The notes beneath the pieces were generated by a model. The model worked only from the letters and a program-made list of their open reading frames with translations, had not been told where the DNA came from and did not search any database. Source: Plumapathes pennacea (lineage: Eukaryota > Cnidaria > Anthozoa > Antipatharia > Myriopathidae). Taken from it: DNA of 64,000 nt. Every line of letters starts with the position of its first letter. Position 1 is the first letter of the stretch. Below, one piece after another: positions 11,027 through 24,600 of the stretch. The translations under genes and the position numbers were made by a program. Location: the NCBI GenBank assembly GCA_964036295.1, contig OZ038462.1, positions 34,678,355-34,742,354 of the forward strand, in the 5' to 3' direction.

Positions 11027-14000
11027 ATGGAATCACACGAGAGCAGGAGCCCATCGAAAGAACAAAGCAGCAGTTCGTCGGAGGAAGACCCGTGCTCCTC
11101 TGATGGTACGCAGTATTATCGAAACTAATCGTATTTTAGACTACGAAATAGGAAATACGACAAAATGAAATAAAAAATAAAAATTCAGGAGATAAAAACA
11201 ACCGGAAGCAATTCAAACCGGAAATAGCCATTCTCATGAGATCGAGGTTTCCAGCACGTGCATTAACTGTAAATACGCGCGGCTCCTAAGCAAGGGAGGC
11301 TTCCTCGAGGAATCACAGAGAACTTTGTTGCAGAAGATTGTTCGTGTCAGCCTTTCTTGAGGTAATAACACTTTCATCATACACTGACACTTTTCTGGCG
11401 TCAAAAAAGTCATTTTTTTGTCAAACGGAGCTCTTCAAAGTAAGACCCCCAACAGCATTGAATGACGTTTTTTTTTGTAATACTGTATGCTAATATTCGT
11501 AGTTTGATATCTCTGTCCTGTCCCGTCTTTCTAACAACGCAATTATTCTGCGCTGTTCGTTTTGCTGAAAACAGGTAGTGTAAAGGCGATAGCAGCTTCG
11601 TCCAAAATTTGTGAGTGATAGATCTTTTGCCTTCCGCTGTCGATGGCCTGTGTATATTATAAAGCTTACATGGTTCATTTCGTTAGAATGGTTTTCTCGC
11701 GAATTAGATATCGCTTACTATGGTAAAATACTGTAGAATACTGCGCATACCGTGCAAATTTGTCTGAAAAGCAGTCGCTCTCGACATATTTTCTATTGGT
11801 ACATTGTAATTTGATTTATTTGACTTATGTTGCTGGAGGGATATAATTAATTTCAAGGTCGCATTCTATTTTTACCGTTTCAAGGCTGAGATATTAGCGT
11901 TTATATGCCAGATCAGTTGAACTTTAAATTGTTAAAAACTGTTTTTGCTCCTAGAAGGAAAAGTTGAAATGCTAAAACATCTTGCAAACCAGAGACACAT
12001 CAAATTCTCAGGCTCTGCAAGGCAGTGGTGTAAATAGAGAATAATACATGGGCATGCAGAGATATGAAATTTATCTTTGAGTGTTCATCTTGCTCACTCG
12101 TGAGATATCGAGATGAACACGAGAAGATAAATTTCATATCTCCGAGCGTCCGTGTATTATTATGTAATAAATATTATTAAGCAATATTATTGGGCAAGGT
12201 TGAGCAAAATATCGTGATTTGCCAGTGGCGAGCAGATCAATTATTTGCCAATGCCGGAGGCAGAGGCAAATAATTGATCTGCAAGACACTGGCAAATCCG
12301 ATATTTTGCAATAACCGAGTTCAATGATATTGTTTTATCATTCTGAGCTTGCATTTTACATGTGCTGGGAAGCGCATGTCATAGTGAAAATGAGGTGCCA
12401 TGCTCACTGTGGAGGCACAGGTGGAGAAAACTGCGCATAAGCAGAATATTATTTACAGTTGACACACCAAAAACAGTAGCACGCATGAGCAGACACTATT
12501 TATAGGCAGTTATTTGCAGGTGACGTAGCAGTCTCTAGGCCAATTGAAAGGGAGGAAAAAAAGTATCAAATGATAATAATAGTTAATCACATTTTTATAT
12601 ATGTATACAAGAAGAAATTTTCATATTGATTTAAGTGCAAATTCATAGAAACTGGTGAAGGACAAAGTGACATGCCACCCAAGAGAAAACGCAAGGGTTC
12701 ACGAGAAGACAGTAAAGTAAAGAAAGCCAAAGATGAATGTCCGTCCAGGTAAGTGTTGTTGAATATTTAGTAGGCTGGACATAGCTATATTCTGAGTAGC
12801 TTGCAGAAACATCCACCAGTCGATGGACGAACTTTGAGAGGCAGTGCTGTTTCCACAGGCTATGTTCTGAAAGATGAGCAATAAGCTCTCACTCTTTTTG
12901 ACACAACTTTGTCAAAGTAAATCTGTGTTTTGCACATTTTAATTTCCACATCCATGCATATGCCCATCTGCATTAATTTTTTTTCTACTTTCAGTGGACA
13001 AATCCCATTCCCTGTGTCTAAACAGCCATATTTTAGATTCCTCACTTGTTGAAGCATTTTCAAACTACGATCATTTTAAAGCAACGAGGCTGCTGTTACC
13101 ACCTTTTTTTTTTTGCATGTAATCTGCTTTCTAGAATGAAGTCAGTATCTGAAGAAATGACTCGTCCATTTTCCTTGAAGAAGTGCCAAACATGGTTTGC
13201 GCAGTATTCTGGTAAGGCTCATATGCAGTTTGTGTCATCCGTACTCTGCCTGATGCATGTTGTTCATCATATGATATCATAAAATGTTCAAAACTGCAAG
13301 TGGAAATATATAATGACCATTACAAGTTGTTTCACTGCACAGTTTTGAACATTTTATGATGTTATTAGAAGACTAACAAATTGATGTTACACTGTACTAT
13401 GTAGTAATTATCACTTTCAGTTGTAAAATAAACTAATGCACTCTCAAAAAAGTTGTATGGAAGATTTTTTCAATTTTCTGGAAAGTAATAGAATTGACAG
13501 GAAAAGATCAAGATGTACAGTGTCTTTACTCCAACTGCAGTACACAATGTTTGCATTTTACTAGTTTTACTGTGACATGTATTTATGACAACCTGCAATG
13601 TAGCTGGATTTCTGGAGCAAGCAGTCATATTCATTTTTCAGCTCAAGATGATCCGGAGACGATTGGTCCTGAAGGGATTGAAAGGCTCTGTAAGGACTTA
13701 GCAATTGATCCAGAAAATGTAAGAAACTTTGACACTACTGAGTTGGGTTCGTGTACTTACATGTCATTTAGTTTGATACAAAAGCATCAAAACTTTGACT
13801 CGTACAAGATTTAATAGTTTTTGCAACACCATGTTTTAGAACCTTGGGGTACACCTAAACATTCGATAGGTTCTTTTATGGCCTTTCTAAGTTGTCAGTT
13901 TTGTTGTTTGAAGATTGTTATGCTGATAATAGCATGGAAGATGCAGGCAGAGACAATGGGCTTTTTTAAATTGAGTGAATGGAGTAAAGGCATGCTTCAA

Positions 14001-16244
14001 TTGGAGTAAGTACACTGTTTCTACTGGGCCAGTTATAGATTTTTTTTTTTAGTACCGAGTGTTACATTCTCTTTTGTTGTTTTCTGTCCTGCTGTCTTGG
14101 TCGATCTTACTTATATCCTCACTGTGTTCTTTCAGACAATACATTATTTTTTAGTTTGCTTTGATTAAACTTCATTCCCTCTTTCCTTTCATCCTTTTTG
14201 CCAGTGCTGTCTGACTTCTTTTCTCCCACTGCACCTGCATTCCTCCCATCTACTGTTTCTCCTTGTTTCCTTCCTTCTATGTTCCCACTTTTCTATTTTC
14301 TTACTTCCATTTTGTATTTCACCACAGAGAACACTTTAATCACAATCATGAGAAGAAATGCATTCTTGTAGCTTTTTGCTTGAATTATTTTGCTCTTGTA
14401 GATGTGACTCAATCTCCAAACTGCGAGCCAGATTGGGTAGTCTAGCATCACTTATCCATGATTACCCAGCATTTAAAAAGATCTACAGATATGCATTTGA
14501 CTTTTGTAAGGTAAGCACAATGCAATATGTACAACATAAAAGAAATGACTGAGTATGAATGCAACCTTGTTAACAATCTGTAGGACCTGCACTCATTGTT
14601 TCCAAAGCTGATAAACACACATTGCATGTTTTAGGAATTATGTGAAGTTATGTATAAGTTAACAAGTTTTGTCATAAAATTCTACAGGGCTGTAGCTAGT
14701 GGGGGGGGGGGAGCCCCCCCAGGAAAGATGGGACATCATAACAACTAAAGAAGGCATCGAAAATTTAAAATATTGGTGTGCTTTTATTGGTTCATTTTAA
14801 GGTCAAAATTAGCTTGGGCAACTCTCATTTTAATACCTCTTAGAGGTGAAAAGGTCCGGTAAAGTTCCGGTGGCTGTGCGGAGTCTGCCCCCCCCGGACA
14901 AAAAATCCTAGCCACGGCCCTGTTATAGATATATCGACAAAATACCCGAGAACTGCACACATGCATAACTGGTCAGCTCTCAGTGAATTACAATATCTGT
15001 TCTTTTGAGAATTGGAATTTCTTGTGTTTTGCATCTGTTGTCCCTTTACTTGTTGGATGGTGGGACATCTAAAGGCCAATGTGGCACCTGACCCTCTTAC
15101 GTCGCGAATCGCGTGTCATCTGGCTCATTCACACGGTAGATACGATTCACGAAAAGATTACACGCAACAGTCGTAAAGCAAAACTCGCACCTTAAAACAC
15201 GTTCTCCCTCAGAGTCCAGATCAACGTAACGTGGATATCGAGACTGCCACAGCCATGATGAAACTCCTCCTAAACGGCACGTGGCCTCTTCTAGAAGCTT
15301 TCTTAGAATTTTTGGAGGTGAGTTCAATTCCTGGTTCATAGAACTTCAAGGAAATTGGCGTCCTGTCGTGGTCATGTCAAATGTCAAAATTCGTAATAAA
15401 AATAAAGCTGACAAATGTTAATTTGGCGGAGCTTCCGAAAGCGAGAAACCTCTGTCACTCAGGGTACAGTACAACATGACTGTGGGAAACTTGGAGTTTG
15501 AAAAATTCCCGTCGTACAATTTTCCCACGGCATCTAATCCTTTACCATATACCTACTAACGGACATTTTCTCGTATGTCTCATTCGTGGCAGCAATCAAA
15601 ATACAAAGTGATCAATAGGGACCAGTGGTGCAATGTCCTCGAGTTCAGCCGCTCGATCTCGCCGGATTTATCTAATTACGATGAGGATGGCGCATGTAAG
15701 TTTTAAGACAACAATGTCTTGAGTTCCGCTTTTCGCCACCAGCAGCCTGCATGAACTCATTAGTCAAGCGTACTTTATGGAAACTTGCACTGAGATGAAA
15801 CATGGAATGTGTCAACTGAACTGTTTCACTCCCAAGATCAAAATGCAGATTCTCGGAGGAGAAAATGTATCAGTAATGTGGCGAGAATCGATGGTGTATT
15901 CAGCTTTCATCTGAGCAAGCTATCAAACGCGTGATACATCTCTGGTGAGAAACTGAAAGAGAATTTGTCGAACACTCTTGGGAGTGAAAGGGTTAAAGTC
16001 GATGTGGATACGCTCAAGTCAAACTGTTACAGTTTTGAAAGTATCTCCGACACAGCCATTAACAAACTCAACTCCACCCCATCCCCTCTCCACTCCACTC
16101 CCCCTTTATATCAACAGAGAATTATAACTTAAGTCGATACACTAGGCTACTTTTGGTTTATCTTTTTCAGGGCCAGTTTTAATGGACGAGTTCGTTGAGT
16201 GGTATAGGCGAAGGCAGTCATCTCCCGTGGGATCTTTGAATTGA
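11027..16244 (+). CDS. DCUN1D4: DCN1-like (DCUN1D4/5-type) cullin neddylation co-factor
   Basis: DCN1-like proteins act as co-E3s that bring NEDD8-charged UBC12 to cullins and so activate cullin-RING ubiquitin ligases. Exons: 11027-11105, 12649-12748, 13135-13211, 13642-13718, 13914-14005, 14402-14510, 15213-15317, 15593-15695, 16171-16244 (stop TGA); all phases agree, giving 271 aa. The N terminus is Ser/Glu-rich, then a basic nuclear-localisation-like block [12 protein letters not shown] similar to the start of human DCUN1D4 forms. The PONY/DCUN1 domain fills the rest: [57 protein letters not shown] and [20 protein letters not shown], the last containing the acidic cullin-binding DAD patch. 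Exon 1 is attached by phase and by an acceptor at 12648 with a poor pyrimidine tract; if wrong, the start would be the ATG at 12672. D4 and D5 are not separable here; the C-terminal region reads closer to D4. Confidence 0.92.
12042..12345. repeat. Two adjacent hairpin foldbacks
   Basis: Hairpin 1 (12042-12161): GAGATATGAAATTTATCTT is mirrored by AAGATAAATTTCATATCTC. Hairpin 2 (about 12173-12345): CAAAATATCG, GATTTGCCAGTG and CAGATCAATTATTTGCC each have inverse partners downstream. Both lie in DCUN1D intron 1. Confidence 0.75.
13276..13360. repeat. Perfect 21-bp inverted repeat
   Basis: Arms at 13276-13296 and 13340-13360 are exact inverses (core AAAATGTTCAAAAC), with a 43-bp loop. It lies in DCUN1D intron 3. 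Confidence 0.8.
14685..14922. repeat. MITE with CAGGGC(TGTAG)CTAG termini
   Basis: It starts CAGGGCTGTAGCTAG and ends CTAGCCACGGCCCTG, inverted with two mismatches. Poly-G near the left end and poly-C near the right end also mirror each other. It is 238 bp in DCUN1D intron 6. Confidence 0.7.
15821..15995. repeat. MITE, TTAACCCTTTCACTCC family
   Basis: The left end (GTTTCACTCCCAAGATCAAA) and right end (GGGAGTGAAAGGGTTAA) are inverted. The internal TCATCTGAGCAAGCTATCAAA matches the longer copy at 39707-40119. It lies in DCUN1D intron 8. Confidence 0.65.
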
Positions 16245-17724
16245 CCCTACAATACGAACCATTCATTTTTTATTGTGGGACTCTTTACCGGCGGGACGCG
16301 AGTCTTCCGGTCTTCCGTGCATCTCAAGGGCTCCAGATTATCTCGACTATGCAACAGTTACTGGGACAGTTTGGTACACTTGCCTGGACAATGCGGTGTA
16401 TAAAAAGGGCGTCGCGTCTTCATGATCAACTCGCTGGTACTGTTGATTTCAGAGATGAGCGCTACATTTCAACTGGAAGGTGCTAACTTGCGTAAATATA
16501 AATCAAGTGCAAGAAGAAATCAAGAAACACTCAAAACTCTTCATGGCTGCTCTTTCCCCGAACTATGACGCAGGAAAAGGACTGCAGTTCCATGTGGTGA
16601 CCCGTGATCACATATTACATAGTTCCGATCTATTAACGCAATTGTTTATCGCTACTTAAGTCTGTCAGCATGCAGCTATATATATGTAAAAATTTTGATA
16701 CTAACCGATCTCAGACTGAAGTTCAGTTGTCTGCTTGTCCGAAAGGAATCGTTGGTATTTGCCTAGTTAAAGAGGCGTCCTCTAATGAATTTCGATAAAT
16801 CAGTAACACGCCTGTTCTTATTTCGTTTTGAATCATAAACAGTAAACAGTCTTCCGTCCCCGCGACAAAGTATAGAATGTAGCATGGGGCGAGAAGTACG
16901 CTACGAGGGAGACGTTTAAATAATTATGTAGTCGTACTGAAACTTTGCGGTTAGTGTACAGCTAGTGCTTGCTGCTAATTAAAATGACAACTTTTGGTCC
17001 TAACAGTTGGTGTCAAATTTACTTGTAAAGCATGTCATTGTTGGATTTCAGGTTTAATTGGGCAAGTGAAAGAGTAAATGATGTGCCGTGAAAAGTGCCG
17101 AAAGCGTGGGTTGTGGAAAATGCAGAATCCAGTGTAGAAAGTGAATCTGTGAAAAGCATGCGTGCTTAACAAGCAGAGCTTCGGTATCAGATGATTTATC
17201 GAGGAAGCTTTTTCATAGCCCAAGGCGAAGAAGCAAAAATGTCCCACCTAACGTTCTGATCAAACGGAGTGAAATATTGGAACACTGAATTTTTTGTCCC
17301 TCACCCCAAAATCTGCACCTGGGTGAAACCGTTTGATGCAGAGCATTTTGGCAACAGCTTAACATTCTGAGTAGTGAACCTGGGATAGTGAAGGTGCTGC
17401 AGTAACCTTGTAGGAAAGGAGTGGGGACTGATGTATACTGTATTCTTGGCAACAAAATACTATGTGAAGTTAGATGTGGGAAATGTAAAGTTCAAAAATC
17501 ATCAAGCATCTAATTCGCGTCATTTGCCTCGTTTCTCTACTAATTTTGGTGCTCAAAGATGAAAATGGGGGGAGGGGGGTTATTAGGGACGGGGGTCTTA
17601 ATTCAAAATTTGACCTTGTAGATGGGGGGGGGGGGGGGGCTTATATTAGAGCATTTTTCAATACCGCTGAATGCTATTACCTTGTGTCACATTTCGTGTG
17701 CCTATTGCACTTCACAATTCAAAC

Positions 17725-17979
17725 ATGGCGGAAGTGGTAGTTTTGGAGGAGCCTGGAAGAGTCAGCACCAAAAACGAGTGCAAAGACTGGTGTGGATTTC
17801 TTCAAGCGGTGGCATTTGGTCAACGGCACTGTTCCGGCGTCCTGCGCAGACTCCTTGAACAGAACGTCGAACCAGACTATCCAAGTTGTGTTTCCGGGAG
17901 TGTTACAGGCACGGCTTACTTGTACTGTAAATACCGCAACAAGATGATCCCGAATATGGCACAGATCGAGAGTTCTTGA
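17725..17979 (+). CDS. Unrecognised 84-codon open frame
   Basis: I do not recognise this protein. The ATG at 17725 has a good context (caaacATGGC) and reads MAEVVVLEEPGRVSTKNECK..., with cysteines in a KDWCGFLQAV / RRLLEQ setting that looks protein-like. No splice-linked second exon, family motif or close poly(A) signal was found. It may be a small gene, a first exon or a gene-derived fragment. It is transcribed towards the SMARCA5 3' end. Confidence 0.25.
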   Translation: MAEVVVLEEPGRVSTKNECKDWCGFLQAVAFGQRHCSGVLRRLLEQNVEPDYPSCVSGSVTGTAYLYCKYRNKMIPNMAQIESS

Positions 17980-18327
17980 GCACATGCGCAGTCGATCTGG
18001 AGTGTTCTTAACTGGCAGAAACCGCTGCAAGGGATTCTGGACTCGCTGGTTTTCTGAACTTTGGTGATGTTCGTGTCCTTCGTCGTTCCTTTTATAGGCT
18101 GGGGCTACTTCGTCGACTAGGGGTTTGGCGACATTCTGAGGGAGCCGAGAAGAACTGCTCGTACAAACTGATCAGGGACAGGGAAGACAGAAGAAGAGCG
18201 AGATTTTTGAGCGATTGTCATGTGACCAGGGTCGGCAGCGCACGACAGAATGCTCATTTTCGTCTTACTCGTGGTGTCCCCCCCCCGTTTTCTAGATTGT
18301 AGAATCAACTGAACTTCAGATAAAATC

Positions 18328-18333
18328 TTTATT
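18328..18333 (-). terminator. Polyadenylation signal AATAAA, SMARCA5
   Basis: AATAAA on the minus strand lies about 285 nt downstream of the SMARCA5 stop codon at 18616. It is the first canonical signal I saw and so a plausible 3' end. Cleavage position and a downstream GU-rich element were not verified. Confidence 0.5.
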
Positions 18334-18615
18334 TAATTTTCCATAGTTTAAATATAAAAAAGGAAAAACACTAAAAAAATCCCGGCATGACATTAAACAC
18401 TCGGCAGTACAAACGCCTAAATGTGTAGTGTACTGCTTGTCTGCTTATCGTTTTCTATTATCTCTTACGGCGACATTTCCGCATTACTCTTGTCAAGGAC
18501 AAATAAAACAAAAACGAACGCAATATGAATGAGAATTTTGTGAAGGAAACAATAACGGTAATGTTATATTACATGTTGCGAAATTCGTGCCTCGTGAGAT
18601 TCCGAGGCTTTTTCT

Positions 18616-21600
18616 TCACTTCTTTTTCTTCCGTCCACGACCGTCGGGAGTCCCGTCCGCCTTGCGTTTCTTCTCCTCTTTCTGAGCTTGATTTTGCTGG
18701 AGAAGAATAGAAAGTACAGTTAAATATCACAAAAAGTACTATTAACACCCCATCGACTGAGGACACTTCTTAAAGACGTTGTCTCGCAAATTAAAACCTG
18801 GTTTTCAAATTGTGTCAAATAGTCCTGTATCTCCTGAGAGCAATGAACGCCAAATTCTATTATCATACAGAAGTTGGCACTTCATAGCTTTATTAGATAG
18901 AAACTGATGGAAAGATAATTTCTCAATTCATCACTGATATATTTTTCTCTTATTCCTATCAATGGTCAGGAGATAAATAATAGATATAGATAAATAAAAA
19001 GATAAATAGATAAATGGATAGTAACAGAATAACAGGGTGTCCTCTATGTTGGACCAACCTTGGGGGTGCCGCCAGCCTTGGCACCACGCTTTCTCTTCTC
19101 TGCCTTTTCTTTTTCTTCCAATTCCATCATTTCTCGCTCAATCAAAGTGATTAGCGTGTTACAGCGACGCTGCAGTTCCTTCAAAGTTCCCAAGAAAGAG
19201 CGACAAGGCGTAAGTGAAGGAATAGCGAGACGGAACTGGGATCATTAAAACTTCTTTTCACTTCTAAAGCAGTCTGTCATGCCAACTACAAGATGGCACA
19301 AATGTTGCATTGAAATTCTCAATGGAAAACATCGGCCACACTTTAAAAACAGACAGAAGGCGCAAGATTGTGTTCAAAGCAAACGCTGGTTGTGCGCCAT
19401 ATTAGATGACGTCATTGACATGCGCAAACCAGCTGGCCGAGCTTTGTCACGTGACAAGATGGCTCGTCAGCATAGTAAGGTGGATATCGACCTTTCATAT
19501 GTTAATTAAACTGGTTGATATACAATTTCGTATCCAAAAGGAAAGACCGACTTTGGATGATTCCAATGACACTACAATTATATTTTAATACCATTTGCGG
19601 ACGATCAGAAACAGCCCTTTCTAAAGCCTCTCGTTTTCAATATGCGCCAAAGATTTGTTGTTATGGTAACTCACCTGTGCCGTCCTGGACTTGAGAAACC
19701 AGTCAAACCGGAATTGAGGAGCGCTGCGGCAGGCCATGCGCAGTTCATCGTACACATTCTCTTTCTCAAAACCGAGTTTGTGGAGCATGCAAATCTGCAG
19801 GCAGAAAAAGCGAGGATTAGAACGACATGTCTCGCAAGGTGAACAATATCTCCTGTAGAGCAAATTAGTTTTGGAATGCAGTAGACATTTCTAGACTGTT
19901 TTTCTTTCTATGTTCGTATGCGCGAGTCAAACGAAGGTGATTGAGGCGGCGAGCGAGTTCATTTCACTCCGTGTAGTGTAGACTGTAACTGACTTGCACG
20001 ACTAAAGCCCGTGTCCTCACCAAAAAACGGTCCTCCTCTTCTGTATAATTCTTGCCCTTGTTGGTGCCATAAGCGATTCTCAGTTGATGGAATGGCGAGC
20101 GGTAGCGTGCCATCTGGAAAGGAGACAAGGGTCAGTCCAATAAAAAGACAAACAAAATTGGTATTGAATCAATCAAAGCTGCCCGACGTGAGGCGGCTGT
20201 ATTCGCAGGCTATCAGCAAGCAAGCAAGAACGTTAATAGGCAAGCGAGTGAGAGAACATTTTTCTGTAATTCCATACAGAGAATGAGTGCGTAAGCGAGA
20301 GAGTGATACGTGCGTGCATGGTGTGCGAGAGTGAATAATGCGTGAATAATTGGTTAGTGAGTGATGCGTGAGTGAGTGCGTTAGTGAGTGATGCGTGAGC
20401 GAGTGAGTGCGCGAGTGAGCAAGCGTGAGTTTGAAAGCGAGTACGTCACTCGATCTAAGAGTGAGTTCTTCGACAACACAGCACAGCACAGCAAACGAGA
20501 ATAACTTCTAGTCAAGTGACCGGCAAATCAACCTATACTCAGATGCTGGAGTAACTGTGCGGGATACAACTCACTTTTGCGTCCAGTGCTTTCTTGATGC
20601 TTATCCTTCGCTGGATCTTGCCTTCGCCTCGCTCGATCTGAGCCGTGATTCGTTCAATGTCTTGAAGTTCTTCTTTTCTCTCCCAGAAAACTTCCGCGTA
20701 CGCGCGCACTTCTTCTGGAGTTTTACCTTCGACGTCCTGACAGATGTTATCCAAGTCATCACGACCAAACTTCTCGCACGCTTTGATGAACTGGTTGAAC
20801 TCTCTCTTGGACCAGTTGGTGAAGCCCTACGAAGGGAGGGGGGAAGGGGAGAATGAACTGGTGTGACACTTACAGCAGCTGCTCATAAACGTACGAAGGG
20901 AGGGAAGAGTGGATATTTCCTCCTAAATTCATCTTTTTTTCTTTTTGTTATCACTTGCATTTGTTGCGAACAGACCTAATTGGGAAGTAAATAACAACAA
21001 TGACGCCAAGCAATCCGTGCAGTAAATGTGCATTCTTAGACTAAACCACGCCTTTTGTGAAAATTAATTTTGCTGATAGAATTTCTCAGGTAAATAGAGC
21101 TCGTTAAGTCCCTGTTTACTTGTTTTACAATGCTTGGCTCGTTACTTAGTGGGCTACCCACCTCTTGTAAGAGCCGCTCCTTCTCGCCAATCTCTTCTTC
21201 CGTCAGTGGCTCGGCCTCGTCAATCAAGCGCTGCTCTTCTTTTTGTCGCTCCACGCTGTCAGGAAACTCTGGATCACACGGGGCCTGACAAGGTATAACG
21301 TACAGAACGCGATTAGAATAACACAGACAGCCAAGGGTAAGCTTGTAATTCTTACAAGTACTAGCACTCTATCTATAGTCTTATAGCCACGGGCTGGCGG
21401 CCACGGCATTCGTCGTGTTCTGCACATAACTGAACGCACAGGCTTTGACCAATACTTCTGGGAGGGATCAACTCTCATTTTCTCTCAACTAAATATTTGT
21501 CCTACAGATGGAGAGAGAACGTGCCACATAACTTGCTCAGGCAAAATCTGATGTAACTATCAATTCTTACAACTTTACTTATACACATGGTTGGGAGAAG

Positions 21601-24600
21601 TTTGCATTTGAGAAATAATTTGATCTCAAATAAGGTAGATATGTAATGCTCCATACCCTGTAACCGATGTTCTTTCTGTAAGAGTAGATCTCCTTGTCAA
21701 GAAGCTCGAAGAGTCTCGGGGGGAAGAACTGATAATCTTGTACGTTGGGCTGCTTCGGCGGGCGAGGAGCCTACAGAGACAAACGGATTATGACCACGCG
21801 TCTTAAAAACGATCCATGTTTAGCAGTGGGTGACGACTTGATGCATTTTTAGCATAAAAACGATCGTTTTCGTGTAGACGGGGGAGGGGAGGTGAAAACA
21901 AACACATGTAAACGAGCCACACAACACGACTTCTCATTCGTTTGTTCGTTTGTTTGTTTGTTTGTTTGTTTGTTTGTTTGTTTGTTTAGAGCCGTTTTCG
22001 GATGACTGTTGAAAGTAATCACGTGTTACAATTTTGCGTTTGCTACGGTTTTGGATTGGTGCAAGTATTTTAACCAATCAGAGACCAAAGTCTTTGCGAT
22101 TGGGTTTGCTTTGAAGAAACAAAATCAGCAGTGCGAGGAAACAACGTCGACATGTGCTTGTTTGCGTGAGCAGATCGCAAGCGGGCTTTGCTTTTGTCAT
22201 TGACATTACAATATGAAGACCACTCTACGTGGTCTACTTCAGTTGTTCCACAACACAGGGAGGGAGAAAACGAGGAAATGAAAGAGGAAAGCTTCTTACC
22301 TTGGGAATCTTTGGCTCGCTGACTCTAAGCGCTTCCCTGAAGTACGCGTCGACAGCATAGTTTGCCTTGCGTTCACGTTTCGGTGGTTCAATCCAATGAC
22401 GCATTGAGCCAGACTGTCCAAGACAAGAAAAAAAAAAACTTTCTTTTTGCTTTGTCGAAGGATTTTCTTATGTCAAATTTTACAATTAAGCACTACATCC
22501 TACAGAAAAAATTAAAAGAGACCTTCTTGGGTCCAAACCACTCAGTGAGGAGTGCGACTACTGGACAATTTGCGGCTTTAAATCGCAATATACTACAGTA
22601 TACCATTACAACATAATGTAGAACTGTTATGGACGTGCAGCGCGAAAGGGTTCCACCATACCCCACTAATTTCCAAAATCATTAAGAATTTAGGTAAACT
22701 ACAGATATTACATTTCCAACTAAAAAACCATAACTCACATACAAGGTTAACTAGTAAAAGGATTTCATACAACTAACGTTGTGGTGAATAAAAAACACGA
22801 TCAAACCTTTCGCTTCTCTTTGTAATCTTCGCCTTCAAAGTGAAAGATGCTTTCCGTTGGCATATCCATGGCTAGCTTTCTGAGAGAACTCTCGCCAAAC
22901 TGTTTCATCTTTTCTTCCATTTCTTTCGTCTACAAGAAAAGCTACTTTTTTTAGTAACCTGGTTAACAACGCTAACAACTGCCATATTACAGTTCACCAC
23001 ACTACAAGCAAATTACTGCACAATGGTCACGTAGAAAAGCCTTGTAAATCAACTAAATAAAATCTAAAAACAAGGGCCTTGTCACAAGAAATAAGAAATC
23101 CAGGTTGTTGATACTGTATACGATACTACATATAACAGAACAGAACATGTTTCATATGATCGAGTTCAACAACAAAGCTTTGGATTTTGTTTGTTTGTGA
23201 AAACAGAAACAGCCAACTATTCGTTACCTTCTTCTCTCCCTTCTTTAGGATCGCATCAATGTCGTCTTCTGTGATATCTTCATCTTTGCTGGCAAAAACA
23301 GCATCAGCCCCGTGTCTGATCATGTTAAGCATTTCATCCTTGCCGACTTTCATGCTGGGGTCCACTAGACGACCTATGAACAGGTTGCAATAACGCCCTT
23401 AATATTTGCTCGCCCTTGGACTATAGATATCACAACTCTGACAGTCACAGTGATCTTCGCACTTATGAAGCAACATAAATCCGGGCTTCAACGGAATTCG
23501 AGCTCAAGACCTCACTACCAGTGTGACAATCTATCACAACTCTGCTGTTCCCAACCAGTAATGACTTCACTCAGTCCGCCAAAGTGCTTTTCAATAATTA
23601 TTTGTCACGGAGTGGTTTCCGGATGATTTCGAAAACTAAAACCAAAGTAATATTAAAACGTCAATCATAAAGGCTGCGTAAAAACGCTCTCAACAAACCA
23701 GCAGCCAAAATAATTTGCAAATGGTTTTACCTTGACAAAGAGGCCAATGAGGAGTGTAAAACGGCTGAGTGCGGTAGATCGCAATAGAAGCAACAGTTTC
23801 TCAAAGTTGTAGTTGTTTGGCGAGCACTCACCAGTGAACGCCGGCTGCAGAAAACGGCTATAAAACTTAAGATAGCCGTCCTAACTCAAATACTGAGGCA
23901 GAATACAGTCCGCCATGAAAGAGAGTTCAATTCGAAAGTCTTGGCCCGTCAAACTTGGATGCGCGCGCAACCTTTAAAAATTAGTCAGTTTGCTTGGACC
24001 AATTTAGAAGAGTTACAAAACTAAAAATATAGCAAACAAAAATGGAACAACCAAATGAAAGTTTACCAGACGTGTAGATGGCGCATTTGTGGTGCACGTC
24101 TTCTATTCTTACCTTGCTGGATAACCACAGCGTCAAGTCGAAGTTTCATCTCCGCCCTCTCTACGATCCTCTCCTCCACTGTGCTTTCCGTGATGAACCT
24201 GAACACGTGCACCTGTTTCTTCTGTCCGATACGATGAGCACGGTCCTGAGAATTATACGGAGCAAGAATCAGAAACAAGACCAGGGGTTAATTCAATAAA
24301 ACATTTACAAGTGTATTTTACAAGTTGGGCCAATTTCCCCACATGTTAATACACACTTTAATCCAATAGCATGACCAAATCAGTTCAAGTTATACATTTG
24401 AGACCTGTATCTGTAATGTTTTGCAAACGTTTATCCGATTGGAGTCCGTTTTGTGGTGTTTGAATAATGGTCCAACTTGTAAAATACACGTGTAAATGTT
24501 TATTGAATTGGCCCCAGTTCAACGCCGCCACAGCAGCTTAGGCTTGGCTCCAACGCCACATTTCCCATCAGCTCAAGCTACGACGGTGCACGATTTCTTA

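Larger units (their letters stand above)
16245..18615. other. Convergent spacer between DCUN1D and SMARCA5
   Basis: It holds the 3' UTRs of both genes, an ATTAAA at 16978-16983 that might serve DCUN1D, a poly-G run at about 17624, an open frame starting at 17725 (listed separately) and the SMARCA5 poly(A) signal. I see nothing else recognisable. Confidence 0.5.

Noticed and set aside
20169-20489. 106-codon minus-strand frame with HSLTH repeats
   Set aside because: It is translation of the GAGTG tandem repeat in a SMARCA5 intron; no start context or family.
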